NCBI RefSeq assembly: GCF_000016605.1
Contig: NC_009440.1
Coordinates: 1,501,789-1,565,788 of the forward strand
Direction of reading: 5' to 3'
DNA from: Metallosphaera sedula DSM 5348
Lineage (GTDB): Archaea > Thermoproteota > Thermoprotei_A > Sulfolobales > Sulfolobaceae
DNA: 64,000 nucleotides
Made by a program: the position numbers and the translations under genes. The notes beneath the pieces are model-generated. The model was not told the DNA's origin and did no database searches. It saw nothing but the letters and a program-made list of their open reading frames with translations. This document shows, piece by piece, positions 51,637 through 61,529 of the stretch. How positions within the stretch are numbered: position 1 is the first letter of the stretch; the number at the start of each line of letters is the position of its first letter.

Positions 51637-51851
51637 AAGAAATTGAGACAAACGAAGTCTGCCCTGTGGTGATCCTTAAGGTGATGAGGGAATGGAGAAG
51701 CGTTAAGGGGGAGGAAGAGCTAGTGATTAGAACTCCTTGGGAAGCAGTTACACAAGAACTCGAGAAGTGGTGTAATGAGACCGGGAATCAGTTCCTAGGT
51801 TACACCAAGGAGAAGGGAAAGTTCGTAATTAGGTTGAAATTAAAAAGATAG
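51633..51851 (+). CDS. TusA-like sulfur carrier protein (third copy)
   Basis: A 72-residue SirA/TusA fold with the motif VCPVVILKV; Cys10 is the possible carrier residue, but the CPxP proline is Val. It is coupled to the cysteine-free DsrE-like gene (4-base overlap) and followed by a cysteine-synthase-like gene 37 bases downstream. A function in delivering sulfur to cysteine or cofactor synthesis is suggested by this order only. Confidence 0.75.
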   Translation: MKEIETNEVCPVVILKVMREWRSVKGEEELVIRTPWEAVTQELEKWCNETGNQFLGYTKEKGKFVIRLKLKR

Positions 51852-51888
51852 ATTATTATATCACCCAGATCTCCTTTTCTAAGGGTAG

Positions 51889-52779
51889 ATGCGTATTGTG
51901 TCCTCAGAAAAGGTATATTATAACCCAATCCAACTACTAGAGGAGAATTGGCCTACTCCTCTTCTTAAGTTATCCATTGGCCAAGACGTGTGGGCCAAAC
52001 TTGAGTTCTTCAATCCCTTCAGCAGAAGTATAAAAGATAGGACAGCCCTTTTCCTATTTAGAGAGGCACTTAAGGCAGATGCGACTCAGATAACGGAAGC
52101 AACTTCGGGAAATGTGGGGGTAGCCCTGTCTTCACTTTCAGCCATATACGGCAAGAAATTCGTTGCCTTCATCCCCACGCAGGCCCCGAGGGCATTCAAG
52201 ATTGCAATGAAAGTGTTGGGAACTGAGGTAATAGAGGCCGGAAAATCTACGAATGATCTAATCCCGCTCGTAAAGAGCTTCGCTAAAACCTCGGGAAGCT
52301 ACCATCTAAACCAGTTTAACAACCCCCTCAACATCAAGGCTCACATGGAGACTACCGCTAAGGAACTTGATGAACAACTGAAGTCCGTGAACAAGTTCCC
52401 GGAGAGGATAATCGCAACCATGGGAACTGGGGGCCATATTGCAGGGATATCCAAATATTTCAAGGAAAAATACGGTGATGAGGTAGAGATTATAGGGGTC
52501 CAACCCGCAGAGAATGACAGAATACCTGGAATAAAGAGGCAAAACGGTGATACACTGGTCTCCTCAGCCAAGGTAGATAGGGTGATTGACGTCACCTCAA
52601 AGGAAGCAATAGAAGGTGTTATTAAGGTAGCAAGGAGCTCAGGAATACTTATAGGACTTAGCTCGGGTGCAACAGTCGCAGCTTATAACAGGTTTAACGA
52701 TGAAAAGACCACTATCCTCATTTTCCCAGATGACGGCTTCAAATACCTTGATGAGCTTGAAAGATTTCTTCAGTCCTAA
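51889..52779 (+). CDS. PLP-dependent cysteine synthase-like enzyme
   Basis: A 296-residue fold-type II PLP enzyme: [10 protein letters not shown] (Schiff-base Lys), [12 protein letters not shown] (phosphate cup), [10 protein letters not shown]. It resembles O-acetyl/O-phosphoserine sulfhydrylases but may be another beta-replacement enzyme. Follows the DsrE-TusA pair on the same strand. An 8-bp inverted repeat lies after it (52797-52837). Confidence 0.88.
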   Translation: MRIVSSEKVYYNPIQLLEENWPTPLLKLSIGQDVWAKLEFFNPFSRSIKDRTALFLFREALKADATQITEATSGNVGVALSSLSAIYGKKFVAFIPTQAPRAFKIAMKVLGTEVIEAGKSTNDLIPLVKSFAKTSGSYHLNQFNNPLNIKAHMETTAKELDEQLKSVNKFPERIIATMGTGGHIAGISKYFKEKYGDEVEIIGVQPAENDRIPGIKRQNGDTLVSSAKVDRVIDVTSKEAIEGVIKVARSSGILIGLSSGATVAAYNRFNDEKTTILIFPDDGFKYLDELERFLQS

Positions 52780-52930
52780 ACACTTAGAAATTTAGTCCTG
52801 TTATCAATTTACACTTATTTTCCATATCCATAACAGGAAGATCTTTAAGCGGATAAAACTAGTTGACAACCCCTCCTCGAGTTCAAGGAAAACACTATGA
52901 GTTAAAAGATCGTGAATCCTATACACTGAC

Positions 52931-53593
52931 ATGAAAATAGAGGATGCCATCAGAGTGCTTTACGCTCAAACCAAGGTATTAGAGACACAGGGTCAAAAGT
53001 ACGTGGTTAAGTGCTATGACTCTAGCGTAGCCTTGAAATGGTACTTCATTTCTTCCATGTTCAGACCTTTTCCCTATGTGGCTAACCCCCTAACTAGGAT
53101 GAGCAGGGAGATGGAGTTCATGACCTATCCCTGGAAGAACCTAAAGGTGCCCAAAATAATAGACTTTGACATTAAGGAGAAGTGCGTGATCAGGGAGTTC
53201 ATCGAGGGAAAGATCCCTGAGGAGGAGAATGATTTCATTAATCTAGGAGTAGTATTGAGAGAAATACATGATAACGGCTTTGTCATGGGCGACACAAAAT
53301 TTGAAAATTTTCTGATAAACGATTCAATTTATGTAATAGATGCGGAAGAGGCCATAATGAGCGACGAACCTGAATTAAGGGCATGGGATATTCTAGTATA
53401 TTTCCTTTTTGTTGCATATAAATATATACAAGATCTTAAAGGTTTCGAAAATATCGTGCATGGATTTTTAGATTTATATAAACCGAGCAGAGAGGTAGCC
53501 CTTAATGCGATGAGCTTGAGAAATGTTCAACTCTTATCCCTATTCCCACCCATACACCTAGGCATACTTAGAAAAATCATTTCCGAATTTTAA
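52931..53593 (+). CDS. Kinase-like protein (RIO/Bud32-like)
   Basis: A 220-residue atypical kinase fold: the catalytic loop reads MGDTKFENFLIN and the metal-binding segment IDAEEA, so the catalytic Asp and Asn are present, but the N-lobe is small (Lys in KYVVKCY). It may phosphorylate proteins, lipids or small molecules; substrate unknown. Confidence 0.75.
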   Translation: MKIEDAIRVLYAQTKVLETQGQKYVVKCYDSSVALKWYFISSMFRPFPYVANPLTRMSREMEFMTYPWKNLKVPKIIDFDIKEKCVIREFIEGKIPEEENDFINLGVVLREIHDNGFVMGDTKFENFLINDSIYVIDAEEAIMSDEPELRAWDILVYFLFVAYKYIQDLKGFENIVHGFLDLYKPSREVALNAMSLRNVQLLSLFPPIHLGILRKIISEF

Positions 53594-53762
53594 TCAGAAC
53601 CGTGTTATCTGCTCTCTCCAAAGCTATCTCCGAGTCTGTTAGCTTAGTACCGCAGGCGGGACATCTGTAGAAATATCTGATAACTTTCCTGTTATTTGTT
53701 GTCTCCGCCTCAGATATGAATTCCATCCTTACACCACATCTGGGACAAATTACCTCGTTCAT
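53577..53762 (-). CDS. Zinc-ribbon protein
   Basis: A 61-residue protein from ATG 53762 with two CxxC pairs (CPRCG and CPACG) separated by a short strand region, a typical zinc ribbon. Possibly a nucleic-acid-binding accessory. It overlaps the kinase-like gene end by 17 bases. The upstream frame would add 8 residues from a farther start. Confidence 0.7.
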   Translation of the reverse strand: MNEVICPRCGVRMEFISEAETTNNRKVIRYFYRCPACGTKLTDSEIALERADNTVLIKIRK

Positions 53763-53800
53763 ATTCGAGTTTATAAGATCCCACACAGGTATAAAACTTA

Positions 53801-54754
53801 ATGATTGACAGGTATGGAAGGCCTTTAGAGGACTTGAGGGTTACCCTAACTCACGTATGCAACTTCTCCTGCTTCTTCTGTCATATGGAAGGTGAGGATA
53901 CGGAGTCCATGCAGGGATTGTCCCCTCACCAGATAGGTCTAGTCTCTAGGGTGGCTGTTGAGTTTGGCGTGAAAAGCGTGAAATTAACGGGTGGGGAGCC
54001 TACCCTAAGAAGGGACTTACCTGAGATCATTAGGGAAATTAGGACCTCAGGAGTTAGGGATATCTCCATGACCACTAACGGATTCCTCCTCGCAAACATA
54101 GCTGGCAAGCTGAAAGATGCAGGACTAGATAGGATAAACATTAGCTTACATGCCCTAACGAGAGAGAAGTTCAAGGACGTTACAGGGGTGGACGGAATGG
54201 ACAGGGTCATAGCTGGGATAAGAGAGGCAAAGAACCAGGGTTTTAAGCCCATAAAACTGAATTTCGTGTTAACCAAGAGAAATAGCGAGGAGGCTAAAAG
54301 GGTAATAGAGTTTAGTGAGGAGATCGGAATAGACGAGTTACATCTCATAGAGCTTCACCCTGTGGGTCTTGGCAGATCAACCTTCTCCTTTCACCAGGGA
54401 ATGGAAGAATTGGAGAAGGAAATCGCCAAGATTGCTGTGAAGTCAGAGATAAGAGAGAAACATTTCAGACCAAGGTATACCTTGCCCTCAGGACTCGTGG
54501 TGGAGATAGTTAAACCTTACGCAAACCCGATCTTCTGTGCAGGGTGTAATAGGGTAAGGTTGACTGTAGACGGCAAGTTGAAGACATGTCTCTACAGGGA
54601 TGATAAGGTAATAGACGTGATGTACGCCTTGTCCAACAAGGACTTAACCCTTGAGGAAAGATTGGAGCTCATAAGACATGGATTTGAGGCAGCTATTTCT
54701 ATTAGGGAGCCCAACTTTAAGTACATGATGAAAATTGAGGCTCAACAAGCTTGA
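53801..54754 (+). CDS. moaA: GTP 3',8-cyclase MoaA
   Basis: A 317-residue radical SAM enzyme: CNFSCFFC cluster motif (about 20-27), [10 protein letters not shown], and the C-terminal auxiliary cluster motif [11 protein letters not shown]...KTCLY. It starts molybdopterin synthesis from GTP. Divergent from the zinc ribbon; the TATA-like GGTATAAAACTT lies about 13-24 bases upstream. Confidence 0.95.
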   Translation: MIDRYGRPLEDLRVTLTHVCNFSCFFCHMEGEDTESMQGLSPHQIGLVSRVAVEFGVKSVKLTGGEPTLRRDLPEIIREIRTSGVRDISMTTNGFLLANIAGKLKDAGLDRINISLHALTREKFKDVTGVDGMDRVIAGIREAKNQGFKPIKLNFVLTKRNSEEAKRVIEFSEEIGIDELHLIELHPVGLGRSTFSFHQGMEELEKEIAKIAVKSEIREKHFRPRYTLPSGLVVEIVKPYANPIFCAGCNRVRLTVDGKLKTCLYRDDKVIDVMYALSNKDLTLEERLELIRHGFEAAISIREPNFKYMMKIEAQQA

Positions 54755-55799
54755 GAAAATAAAGGAAAAGTCTAACGCGAAAAACCTGCTAATTGTCGGG
54801 GAGCCTAACCTGTTCTATTTCACGGGATATAGGGGAGTTGGTGGCTTACTGGACTGTGATGGTACAAGGACCCTACTGGTGCCATTACTGGAAAGGAATA
54901 GGGCCTTGGGAATCAAGGACTTGGATGTGAAGGTATATTACCCGGTAAAGCTCGAGGAGAACGTAATAGAGGGAACGCTAGTTTCAGCAGTAGAAAAACT
55001 CTGTCCTTCCACGACAGATAAAAAGCTCTTGATAGATTTGGGTTACGCCTCTGTGGATCTATTCCTTCAGTTGAGTTCTAAGTATGAAGCGAAGAACATC
55101 ACAGAAGATATACTCCAGACGAGGGCAATAAAGGAGGAAAAGGAAATTGAGGCTATCAGGCATGCTCAGAGGGCAACCGCCATGGCCATGAAGATGGCAA
55201 GCGAGTCTCTAGTAGAGGGAATATCCGAAATTGAACTTGCAGGCATAATTGACGAGACCATGAGAAAGGGTGGTGCTGAGGACTATGCTTTTCCCTCTAT
55301 AGTCGCCTTTGGTGAAAATTCGGCTGAACCTCACCATATTCCATGCGAAAGAAGGCTGAGAAAGGGTGATACAGTAGTGGTAGATATAGGGGCTAAATAC
55401 AATGGATATTCCTTTGACAGCACAAGGACATTCCTGTACGGAATCACAGAGAAAAGCAAGAGGATATATGACGTGGTTCTTGAGGCACAACTAGAGGCAA
55501 TCGACGCAGTCCAGGAAGGAATAGAGGCGTCTCAAATCGATAGGATAGCCAGATCCAGGATTGAGAAGGAGGGTTTCGGAAAACTATTCGTTCACTCCAC
55601 GGGACATGGGGTGGGAATCGAGGTCCATGAAAGCCCAGCAATTTCCATGAAGTCTAAAGACATCCTAAGGGAAGGTATGGTAATAACGGTAGAACCAGGT
55701 ATATACTTCCAAGGTGAACTGGGCGTTAGAATAGAAGATACAATCCTTGTCAGAAAGGGTAAACCGGAGGTCCTTGAGACCCTTTATAAGACCTTGTAA
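54735..55799 (+). CDS. Xaa-Pro aminopeptidase (M24 family)
   Basis: A 354-residue creatinase/prolidase: metal ligands in [17 protein letters not shown] (Asp, Asp), HSTGHGVG (His), ITVEPGIY (Glu) and RIEDTI (Glu). TTG start at 54735 overlaps moaA by 20 bases. N-terminal domain (1-120) is the usual creatinase N domain. Peptide degradation role. Confidence 0.92.
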   Translation: MRLNKLEKIKEKSNAKNLLIVGEPNLFYFTGYRGVGGLLDCDGTRTLLVPLLERNRALGIKDLDVKVYYPVKLEENVIEGTLVSAVEKLCPSTTDKKLLIDLGYASVDLFLQLSSKYEAKNITEDILQTRAIKEEKEIEAIRHAQRATAMAMKMASESLVEGISEIELAGIIDETMRKGGAEDYAFPSIVAFGENSAEPHHIPCERRLRKGDTVVVDIGAKYNGYSFDSTRTFLYGITEKSKRIYDVVLEAQLEAIDAVQEGIEASQIDRIARSRIEKEGFGKLFVHSTGHGVGIEVHESPAISMKSKDILREGMVITVEPGIYFQGELGVRIEDTILVRKGKPEVLETLYKTL

Positions 55800-55853
55800 G
55801 TCTATTTAATATAAGAATTTTTAGTAGATGTATCTTATGATACCTGTTTGGCC

Positions 55854-56483
55854 ATGGAAACTTCATTAAGCAAAGAAAAACTAGAGGAAGAAATAGCTAA
55901 GAGAGTTAGAGAAATTCTAGAGCTTCTGGGAGAAAATCCTGATAGAGAAGGATTGGTTGAGACACCAAACAGAGTAGCCAGAGCATTTCTAGAGATGACT
56001 TCCGCTCTGAGGACTCATCAGCCGGAAATAAAGGTGTTCAAGCTAGGAGAGGATGGAGTGACATATGAGGAGGACCAGATAGTATTAGCCTCAGATATTC
56101 AGTTCTCCTCCCTATGCGAACACCATCTTTTACCCTTTGTTGGAAAAATACATGTTGCCTACGTAGTCGGTGAGGAGGGTAAGGTTGCTGGATTTAGTAA
56201 GATAATAAGGATTGTGAACTATTACGCCTCTAAACCCCAAATCCAGGAGAGACTAGTTAGTGAAATTGCAGATGCCTTAATGCAGAGCGACCTACATCCA
56301 AAGGGTGTAATAGTGATAGGAGATGCGGTTCATATGTGCTCTTACGTTAGAGGAGTCAAGGATAAGGAAGCTAAGTTGCTGTCAATAGCTAGCAGAGGAG
56401 TATTCAAGACGAATAGAGCTCTAAGAAACCATGTATTTAGAATGCTAGAGGTGTCAAACAGAAGAGGATTTAGGTTGGGCTAG
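55854..56483 (+). CDS. folE: GTP cyclohydrolase I
   Basis: A 209-residue FolE type IA enzyme: [23 protein letters not shown] (zinc Cys and His), and HMCSYVRGV (second zinc Cys). It opens GTP for pterin synthesis, relevant to the archaeal modified pterins. ATG 55854 was used in preference to TTG 55848. Confidence 0.94.
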   Translation: METSLSKEKLEEEIAKRVREILELLGENPDREGLVETPNRVARAFLEMTSALRTHQPEIKVFKLGEDGVTYEEDQIVLASDIQFSSLCEHHLLPFVGKIHVAYVVGEEGKVAGFSKIIRIVNYYASKPQIQERLVSEIADALMQSDLHPKGVIVIGDAVHMCSYVRGVKDKEAKLLSIASRGVFKTNRALRNHVFRMLEVSNRRGFRLG

Positions 56484-56535
56484 CCTAAATAAAAGAAAAT
56501 AGAATAAATAAAACCATATAAAGAAATAAAAGAAA

Positions 56536-57948
56536 TTACACATCCAGGTAATAGTATATTTCCATTGGATGTGGGTACATCTGAAGAGTTCTGCTTTCCT
56601 CCCTCTTCAAGTCTATGAAGGTCTCCAGTATAGATGAGTTGAAGATTGGTTTTAGGAACTCTGTATCAGATTCTAGCTCATCCAATGCTTCATCTAGCGA
56701 GCGTGGTAACTCTTTGATCCCCAGCTCCTTTCTCTTTTCAGGAGTTAGATGATAAATGTTAGTATCTACAGGGTTACCGGGATCGATCTTCTTCTTCACT
56801 CCGTCCAATGCTGCAGCAGCTATGGCAGCGAAGGCTAAGTAAGGATTGGTTGAGGGATCGGGAGCCCTGTACTCTATCCTCTTGGCTTTCTCCATCCCCT
56901 TATAGTACGATGGAACCCTTATCACGGCGCTCCTATTACCCTTACTCCATGCAACGTAGACAGGAGCCTCAAATCCAGGAATTAGCCTTCTATAACTGTT
57001 AACAGTGGGAGAGACTATGGCCGATAACGATCTTGCATGAGATAAAATTCCGCCTATTACATATCTCCCGAACTGGCTAAGCTCCGCATATTCGTCATTG
57101 GGGTCATACATTAAGTTCTTACCATTCTTGGTCCACAGGCTAAAGTGAGTGTGCATTCCTGTTCCATTATCGCCAAACATGGGCTTTGGCATAAACGTCG
57201 CAACGAGACCGTATTTAGCGGCTACGTTTCTGATAACATACTTCAAGGTTTGCAGCTTATCGGCAGCATCAACCATTGTCGAGAATCTGAAATCTATCTC
57301 TCCTTGACCTGCAGTAGCTACTTCATGATGTGCTGCCTCAATTGTAAAGCCAAAGTACTTAGTAAGGGTCTGGATGATATCTAACCTTACATCCATGAGC
57401 TGATCCACTGGCGGAGCTGGATAGTAACCTTCCTTGTATCTGATGATGTAGCCTCCACCACCGTTCCATGGAGCCTCTCTAGCGGTTATCTTGTAACCTG
57501 TACCCTGTTGAGGGGTCTTAACGTCCACATCAACACGGTCAAAAAGGAAGAACTCTAGCTCGGGCCCATAATAGGAAATGTAACCTTCACCTGATAAGAC
57601 ACTCTCCGCAGTCTCTGCAACGTATCTAGGATCCCTCTCAAATCTTCCCTTTCCACCTCCCCAGTACACTTTAGTTAAAACTCTCGCCACTGACGGGGAC
57701 CATGGTAAAGCAACCAGACTCTCTAGAACGGGTGAAAGAACCATATCGCTTTCGTATATTGTGGTGAAACCCTTGATGCTACTTCCATCAAGCTTACCGA
57801 AACCGTTCTTTATCTCCTCGACCGTGAAATCAGAGGCGGGTATAGTAACATGCTGTAGCCTTCCGGGTAGGTCGGTAAACTGTAAGTCTATCCATTCTAC
57901 CTTATTCTGTTTTACGTATTCTACGGCTTCTTCAGGTGTCTTAGGCAT
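56536..57948 (-). CDS. glnA: Glutamine synthetase type I
   Basis: A 470-residue [19 protein letters not shown] at the N terminus, [14 protein letters not shown] (metal site), [11 protein letters not shown] and NRSAVIRVP. Nitrogen assimilation. A TATA (about 57971-57978) and a short leader precede ATG 57948. The adenylylation region reads NIYHLTPE, so a Tyr is present but control by adenylylation is not established for archaea. Confidence 0.95.
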   Translation of the reverse strand: MPKTPEEAVEYVKQNKVEWIDLQFTDLPGRLQHVTIPASDFTVEEIKNGFGKLDGSSIKGFTTIYESDMVLSPVLESLVALPWSPSVARVLTKVYWGGGKGRFERDPRYVAETAESVLSGEGYISYYGPELEFFLFDRVDVDVKTPQQGTGYKITAREAPWNGGGGYIIRYKEGYYPAPPVDQLMDVRLDIIQTLTKYFGFTIEAAHHEVATAGQGEIDFRFSTMVDAADKLQTLKYVIRNVAAKYGLVATFMPKPMFGDNGTGMHTHFSLWTKNGKNLMYDPNDEYAELSQFGRYVIGGILSHARSLSAIVSPTVNSYRRLIPGFEAPVYVAWSKGNRSAVIRVPSYYKGMEKAKRIEYRAPDPSTNPYLAFAAIAAAALDGVKKKIDPGNPVDTNIYHLTPEKRKELGIKELPRSLDEALDELESDTEFLKPIFNSSILETFIDLKREESRTLQMYPHPMEIYYYLDV

Positions 57949-58068
57949 GTATTTGGCATAATTAGCTGGGTATAAAAGTCTGTTTGTATTTATAATAAAA
58001 AGAATTCAGGAACTTAAATTCTAAATTAAAAAGTACTCATGTTCTACCGTAATCTATAAAGCAAGAAA

Positions 58069-58674
58069 CTAGAATCTTTTCAAGAGAGAACCATTGCTCA
58101 TCACATAGTGATGGTCTGCATAATTAGAGTCCGAAATGTCCTGCGTGGTAAAGATCAAATCGAAACCGAAGGACTTTCTTATATCGATGAGGTTCTTAAG
58201 AAAAATCTCTTTGTCGCTAATATTTGCCATTGCCTCGTCCAGCAAGAGCAAATGTGGCCTTCTTAATATAGCCGTCACTATTGAGACCCTCTCCCTTTGA
58301 CCTAGACTTAGCTGTCTGACCTTGCCAGTGAAGTTAATGGAAAACTGGCTCTTAATTTTCTCAAGTTCAGCGTCTGTTACTGGAGAAGTGCTGAGTTTAA
58401 GGCCAAAACGTAAATGATCGTCAACTTTCATGGAGGGGATGAAGGAGTCTTGAGTAACTAAGACTATCCCTCTCTTTTCAGGAGGAAGCTGGGTTACGTC
58501 TTTTCCATACAACTTCACATAACCCTTATCAGGTTTGATGAAACCAGCAATAATGTTCAATAGGGTAGATTTACCAGATCCATTGGGACCAGTTACACAA
58601 ATGGTGCCCTGATCATTTAATTGTGCATTTAAAGTAAAATTTCCAAGTCTCTTAGTCACCATAACATCTATCAT
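58069..58674 (-). CDS. ABC transporter ATP-binding protein
   Basis: A 201-residue ATPase with Walker A GPNGSGKST (29-37), Q-loop VTQDSF, signature LSLGQRERVS (about 122-131) and Walker B LLLLDEAMAN. It is a short form resembling molybdate/tungstate or iron importers (ModC/WtpC). No permease or binding protein is adjacent, so the transported substrate is unclear. Confidence 0.85.
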   Translation of the reverse strand: MIDVMVTKRLGNFTLNAQLNDQGTICVTGPNGSGKSTLLNIIAGFIKPDKGYVKLYGKDVTQLPPEKRGIVLVTQDSFIPSMKVDDHLRFGLKLSTSPVTDAELEKIKSQFSINFTGKVRQLSLGQRERVSIVTAILRRPHLLLLDEAMANISDKEIFLKNLIDIRKSFGFDLIFTTQDISDSNYADHHYVMSNGSLLKRF

Positions 58675-58738
58675 TTTACACTTAATTAGTAAGAAAGAGG
58701 TAAAAATCTTTATTGAATAATCCTACAATGAGTAGAGA

Positions 58739-59137
58739 CTAAATGTATTTCTTTAAAGCGTTCTCCAAGGTGTCTTCGTCCACCGCCCCCACAAGGGTTT
58801 CCTTAACTTGACCATCCACCAGAATGAGAGTGGTAGGTATGTTCATTATCCCGAACTTATCTGCAGTCTTTGGATTCTCATCGACGTTTAACCTTCCAAA
58901 TAGTGCCTTGTCGCTGTACTTTGAGGCCACTCTCTTGAACACGGGCTCATAAAGATGACAGGGAGCACACCATTGTGCCCAGAAGTCTATAACTACAACC
59001 TTATTCTTGGAAAGTACCTCTTCCAGGCCGTCATCCGTTATGGCCACTATCTTTTCCTCGGTCCTCCTCTCTAGGGACAACGCCTTCTTATTCAATCTCT
59101 CTGAAATCTCCTTAGCTAACTGTTCAAGTTCACTCAA
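58739..59137 (-). CDS. Thioredoxin
   Basis: A 132-residue thioredoxin with WCAPC (Cys57, Cys60), cis-Pro loop NIPTTL, and an N-terminal helical extension of 30 residues. Overlaps the ligase gene by 8 bases. It reduces cytosolic disulfides. Confidence 0.92.
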   Translation of the reverse strand: MSELEQLAKEISERLNKKALSLERRTEEKIVAITDDGLEEVLSKNKVVVIDFWAQWCAPCHLYEPVFKRVASKYSDKALFGRLNVDENPKTADKFGIMNIPTTLILVDGQVKETLVGAVDEDTLENALKKYI

Positions 59138-60479
59138 GTTTGTTCACTATGTAGATTCTCTTTAACTTCTTATAAAATGCTACCTTCGAGTTAACGTAAT
59201 CTAGAAGCTCCTGTTCGCTCACCTTCTTCCTTAATGTGACCTTGGCGACCGGTTCCTGTCCTAGGTTGCCCGCATCTTCTCCAACAACTTCAGCTTTCTC
59301 CACCGCTGGATGAGTCAGAAGAATAGACTCAAGATCCCTGGGAAATATTGGATAGCCCTTGTATTTGAGCATCCTTTTCTTCACGCCCTTAAAGAAAAGC
59401 AGACCACGTTCGTCAATGGATACTAAATCTCCAGTTTTAAGCCAACCATTATACCAGACACGGTCGTTCTCCTTAGTGTCCTTGTATCCAAGCATGAGCC
59501 AAGGCGCCTTAGCCCACAACTCGCCAACCTCTCCAGGCATTGCATCCTTACCGTCCTCCATGACCACCTTGATATCTACGTGTTTGAGGGGCTTCCCGAT
59601 GGTTATTATCCCTGTGATGTCCCTAGGTTGGAGCGTAAGAACCAATCCCTCGGTGAAACCGTATTGCTGAATAATGTCCTTGCCGAACTTTTCCTTGAAT
59701 CCCTTGACTGTATTGGGAAAGAGAGGCGCAGCAGTGCTTATGCAAACTTCAAGGGATTGTAAACCATGCCCCCTCTCTATAAGGGAGTCATAAACCATGG
59801 GAACGGTTGCTAGGAAATTGACGTTATTCGTGTTGATCATTTCGCTAGCCTGTACGGGATCGAATTTCTTGACTGGTATAAGCTGTCCTCCAGCCTCAAG
59901 CGTTACACCTAGGACGCTATTTCCTAGGACGTGTGCTATGGGAACAGTGAGAATGGTTGAAATACGAGAAAGTCCAATTGACTCGTAAAGAACTCTATCA
60001 TTGAACTCAACCCTGGATCCGCTATGAATAACCTCCATCGTTCTCCCGGCTATCCCCGCGTAGTAGTAGGATAGACCCGGGGTGTTATCGTTGTACTCCT
60101 CAGGTCTCTCCTTAACTTCGCCCTCAAAGGATGGTATTACTGCCTTGAAATCCTTGAGTACTTCCTTCTCCCTACTCAAGGTTTCCTGATCAACTAGAAT
60201 CATGTCTGGAGAGCTGTCCTCTAGGATGAACCTAAGGTCCTCCGCTGAGGTCAAAGGATCTATTGCCACCACTTTAGTACCTGCCCAAAACCCGGCAATG
60301 TAGGAAAGTACCGATTCCGCTGAGTTGAACATAAAGTGTGCAACAACGCCACGTTCCGGTATCTTAGAGGCAAGCCTAGCTACCCTGTCCCTAGCCTGTT
60401 CATAGGTCATTACTCCTGGTATGAGGTAACTATTGGGTCTGACTTTACTCCACTTCTCAAGGAGCTTTGCGATACTCAT
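59130..60479 (-). CDS. AMP-forming acyl-CoA ligase family protein with atypical P-loop
   Basis: A 449-residue ANL-family enzyme: A5 QYGFTEGLVL, A7 GWLKTGDLVSIDERG, C-terminal Lys in YKKLKRIY. The A3 phosphate loop, normally SGTTGxPKGV, reads YYYAGIAGRTMEV, lacking the Thr-Gly pattern and the Lys. ATP use may therefore be altered. It is shorter than usual (500-550). Encoded with thioredoxin; substrate unknown. Confidence 0.8.
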   Translation of the reverse strand: MSIAKLLEKWSKVRPNSYLIPGVMTYEQARDRVARLASKIPERGVVAHFMFNSAESVLSYIAGFWAGTKVVAIDPLTSAEDLRFILEDSSPDMILVDQETLSREKEVLKDFKAVIPSFEGEVKERPEEYNDNTPGLSYYYAGIAGRTMEVIHSGSRVEFNDRVLYESIGLSRISTILTVPIAHVLGNSVLGVTLEAGGQLIPVKKFDPVQASEMINTNNVNFLATVPMVYDSLIERGHGLQSLEVCISTAAPLFPNTVKGFKEKFGKDIIQQYGFTEGLVLTLQPRDITGIITIGKPLKHVDIKVVMEDGKDAMPGEVGELWAKAPWLMLGYKDTKENDRVWYNGWLKTGDLVSIDERGLLFFKGVKKRMLKYKGYPIFPRDLESILLTHPAVEKAEVVGEDAGNLGQEPVAKVTLRKKVSEQELLDYVNSKVAFYKKLKRIYIVNKLE

Positions 60480-60674
60480 TGGGATCTACTTTCATTCTCT
60501 CCGAATAGCTTTTTAATTCTAGCCTTTGGGTCACGCTTGTTCTAAACACAATCGTGGTACAACCTATCTTGTCAGTTCCTAGGCGAGCGTAACTTAATCC
60601 TAGATTGTGAACGCATCCTCACAGGAACGATAAAGGAAGGGTTTAAGATTTTTCTCTCTCCCTGATCTTCAAGG

Positions 60675-61529
60675 ATGCTAACAATCAAGGGTCTTTCGAG
60701 AATTCACATCACTCTCTTCGACTTAGAGGGAAAGCATGGAAGAATTGATGGAGGTATGGGAGTCGCGCTGAAATATCCCAGGATAGTGGTGAACTCAGGT
60801 AACTGTAAGGAGGTAAAGGTAGGAAAGATTGAGACGTCGATTTGCGTCGAGGAAGATTACGAAGCGCATGTGGGGCTTGGACATACTACACAGTACTACC
60901 TTTCCGTGGCCAAACTGGCATCAGAACTCAATTTCGAGAGGAGAAACTCGCACGAACTGGCCAGGTTGGTTGGAAGAGGCGGAACTTCTGGTGTTGGAGT
61001 ACATCTCTTTGATAGGGGAGGGTTCGTGGTGGATGGAGGGCATTCTACCAGGGTTAAAGACTCGCCCTTACCCTCAGACTACTCGAGTGCTCCTCCTCCC
61101 CCCTTATTACTCAGGGTGAACTTCCCTTGGTATATTTACGTCAATATTCCTTCTGGTAAAAGGATATTTGGACCAGAGGAGATCAAGGCTTTCAGGCAAA
61201 ATGCCTCAGGGTTTGATGAGTTAGCTAGGGTTGTCCTCATGGAGTTCATCCCATCTGTGGTTGAGAGGGACCTATCGGGAGCTCTGGAAGGACTTTGGAA
61301 GATACAGGGTCTAGGTTTTAAAAAGGTAGAGGTAAGTCTTCAGACTGATACCGTCAGGGAGTACATGATAAGACTTTACAAGATGGGATTTCCCTCAGGC
61401 CTCTCGTCATTTGGGCCTGCCATTTTCACCTTCGTTTCCTCTAGGAGGGAAGGAGAGGAACTAGTATCCAGATTCGGAGGATGGGTAACCGAGCCCAATA
61501 ATAGAGGTGCAGAGGTTGAATGGTCCTGA
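60675..61529 (+). CDS. Beta-ribofuranosylaminobenzene 5'-phosphate synthase
   Basis: A 284-residue GHMP-fold enzyme: SRIHITLFDLEGKHGRIDGG at the N terminus, VGLGHTTQY, and GRGGTSGVGVHLFDRGG (about 101-117). It makes the ribofuranosyl-aminobenzene unit of methanopterin-type cofactors. TATA region GGGTTTAAGATTTTT at about 60638-60652. Overlaps the next gene by 23 bases. Confidence 0.9.
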   Translation: MLTIKGLSRIHITLFDLEGKHGRIDGGMGVALKYPRIVVNSGNCKEVKVGKIETSICVEEDYEAHVGLGHTTQYYLSVAKLASELNFERRNSHELARLVGRGGTSGVGVHLFDRGGFVVDGGHSTRVKDSPLPSDYSSAPPPPLLLRVNFPWYIYVNIPSGKRIFGPEEIKAFRQNASGFDELARVVLMEFIPSVVERDLSGALEGLWKIQGLGFKKVEVSLQTDTVREYMIRLYKMGFPSGLSSFGPAIFTFVSSRREGEELVSRFGGWVTEPNNRGAEVEWS

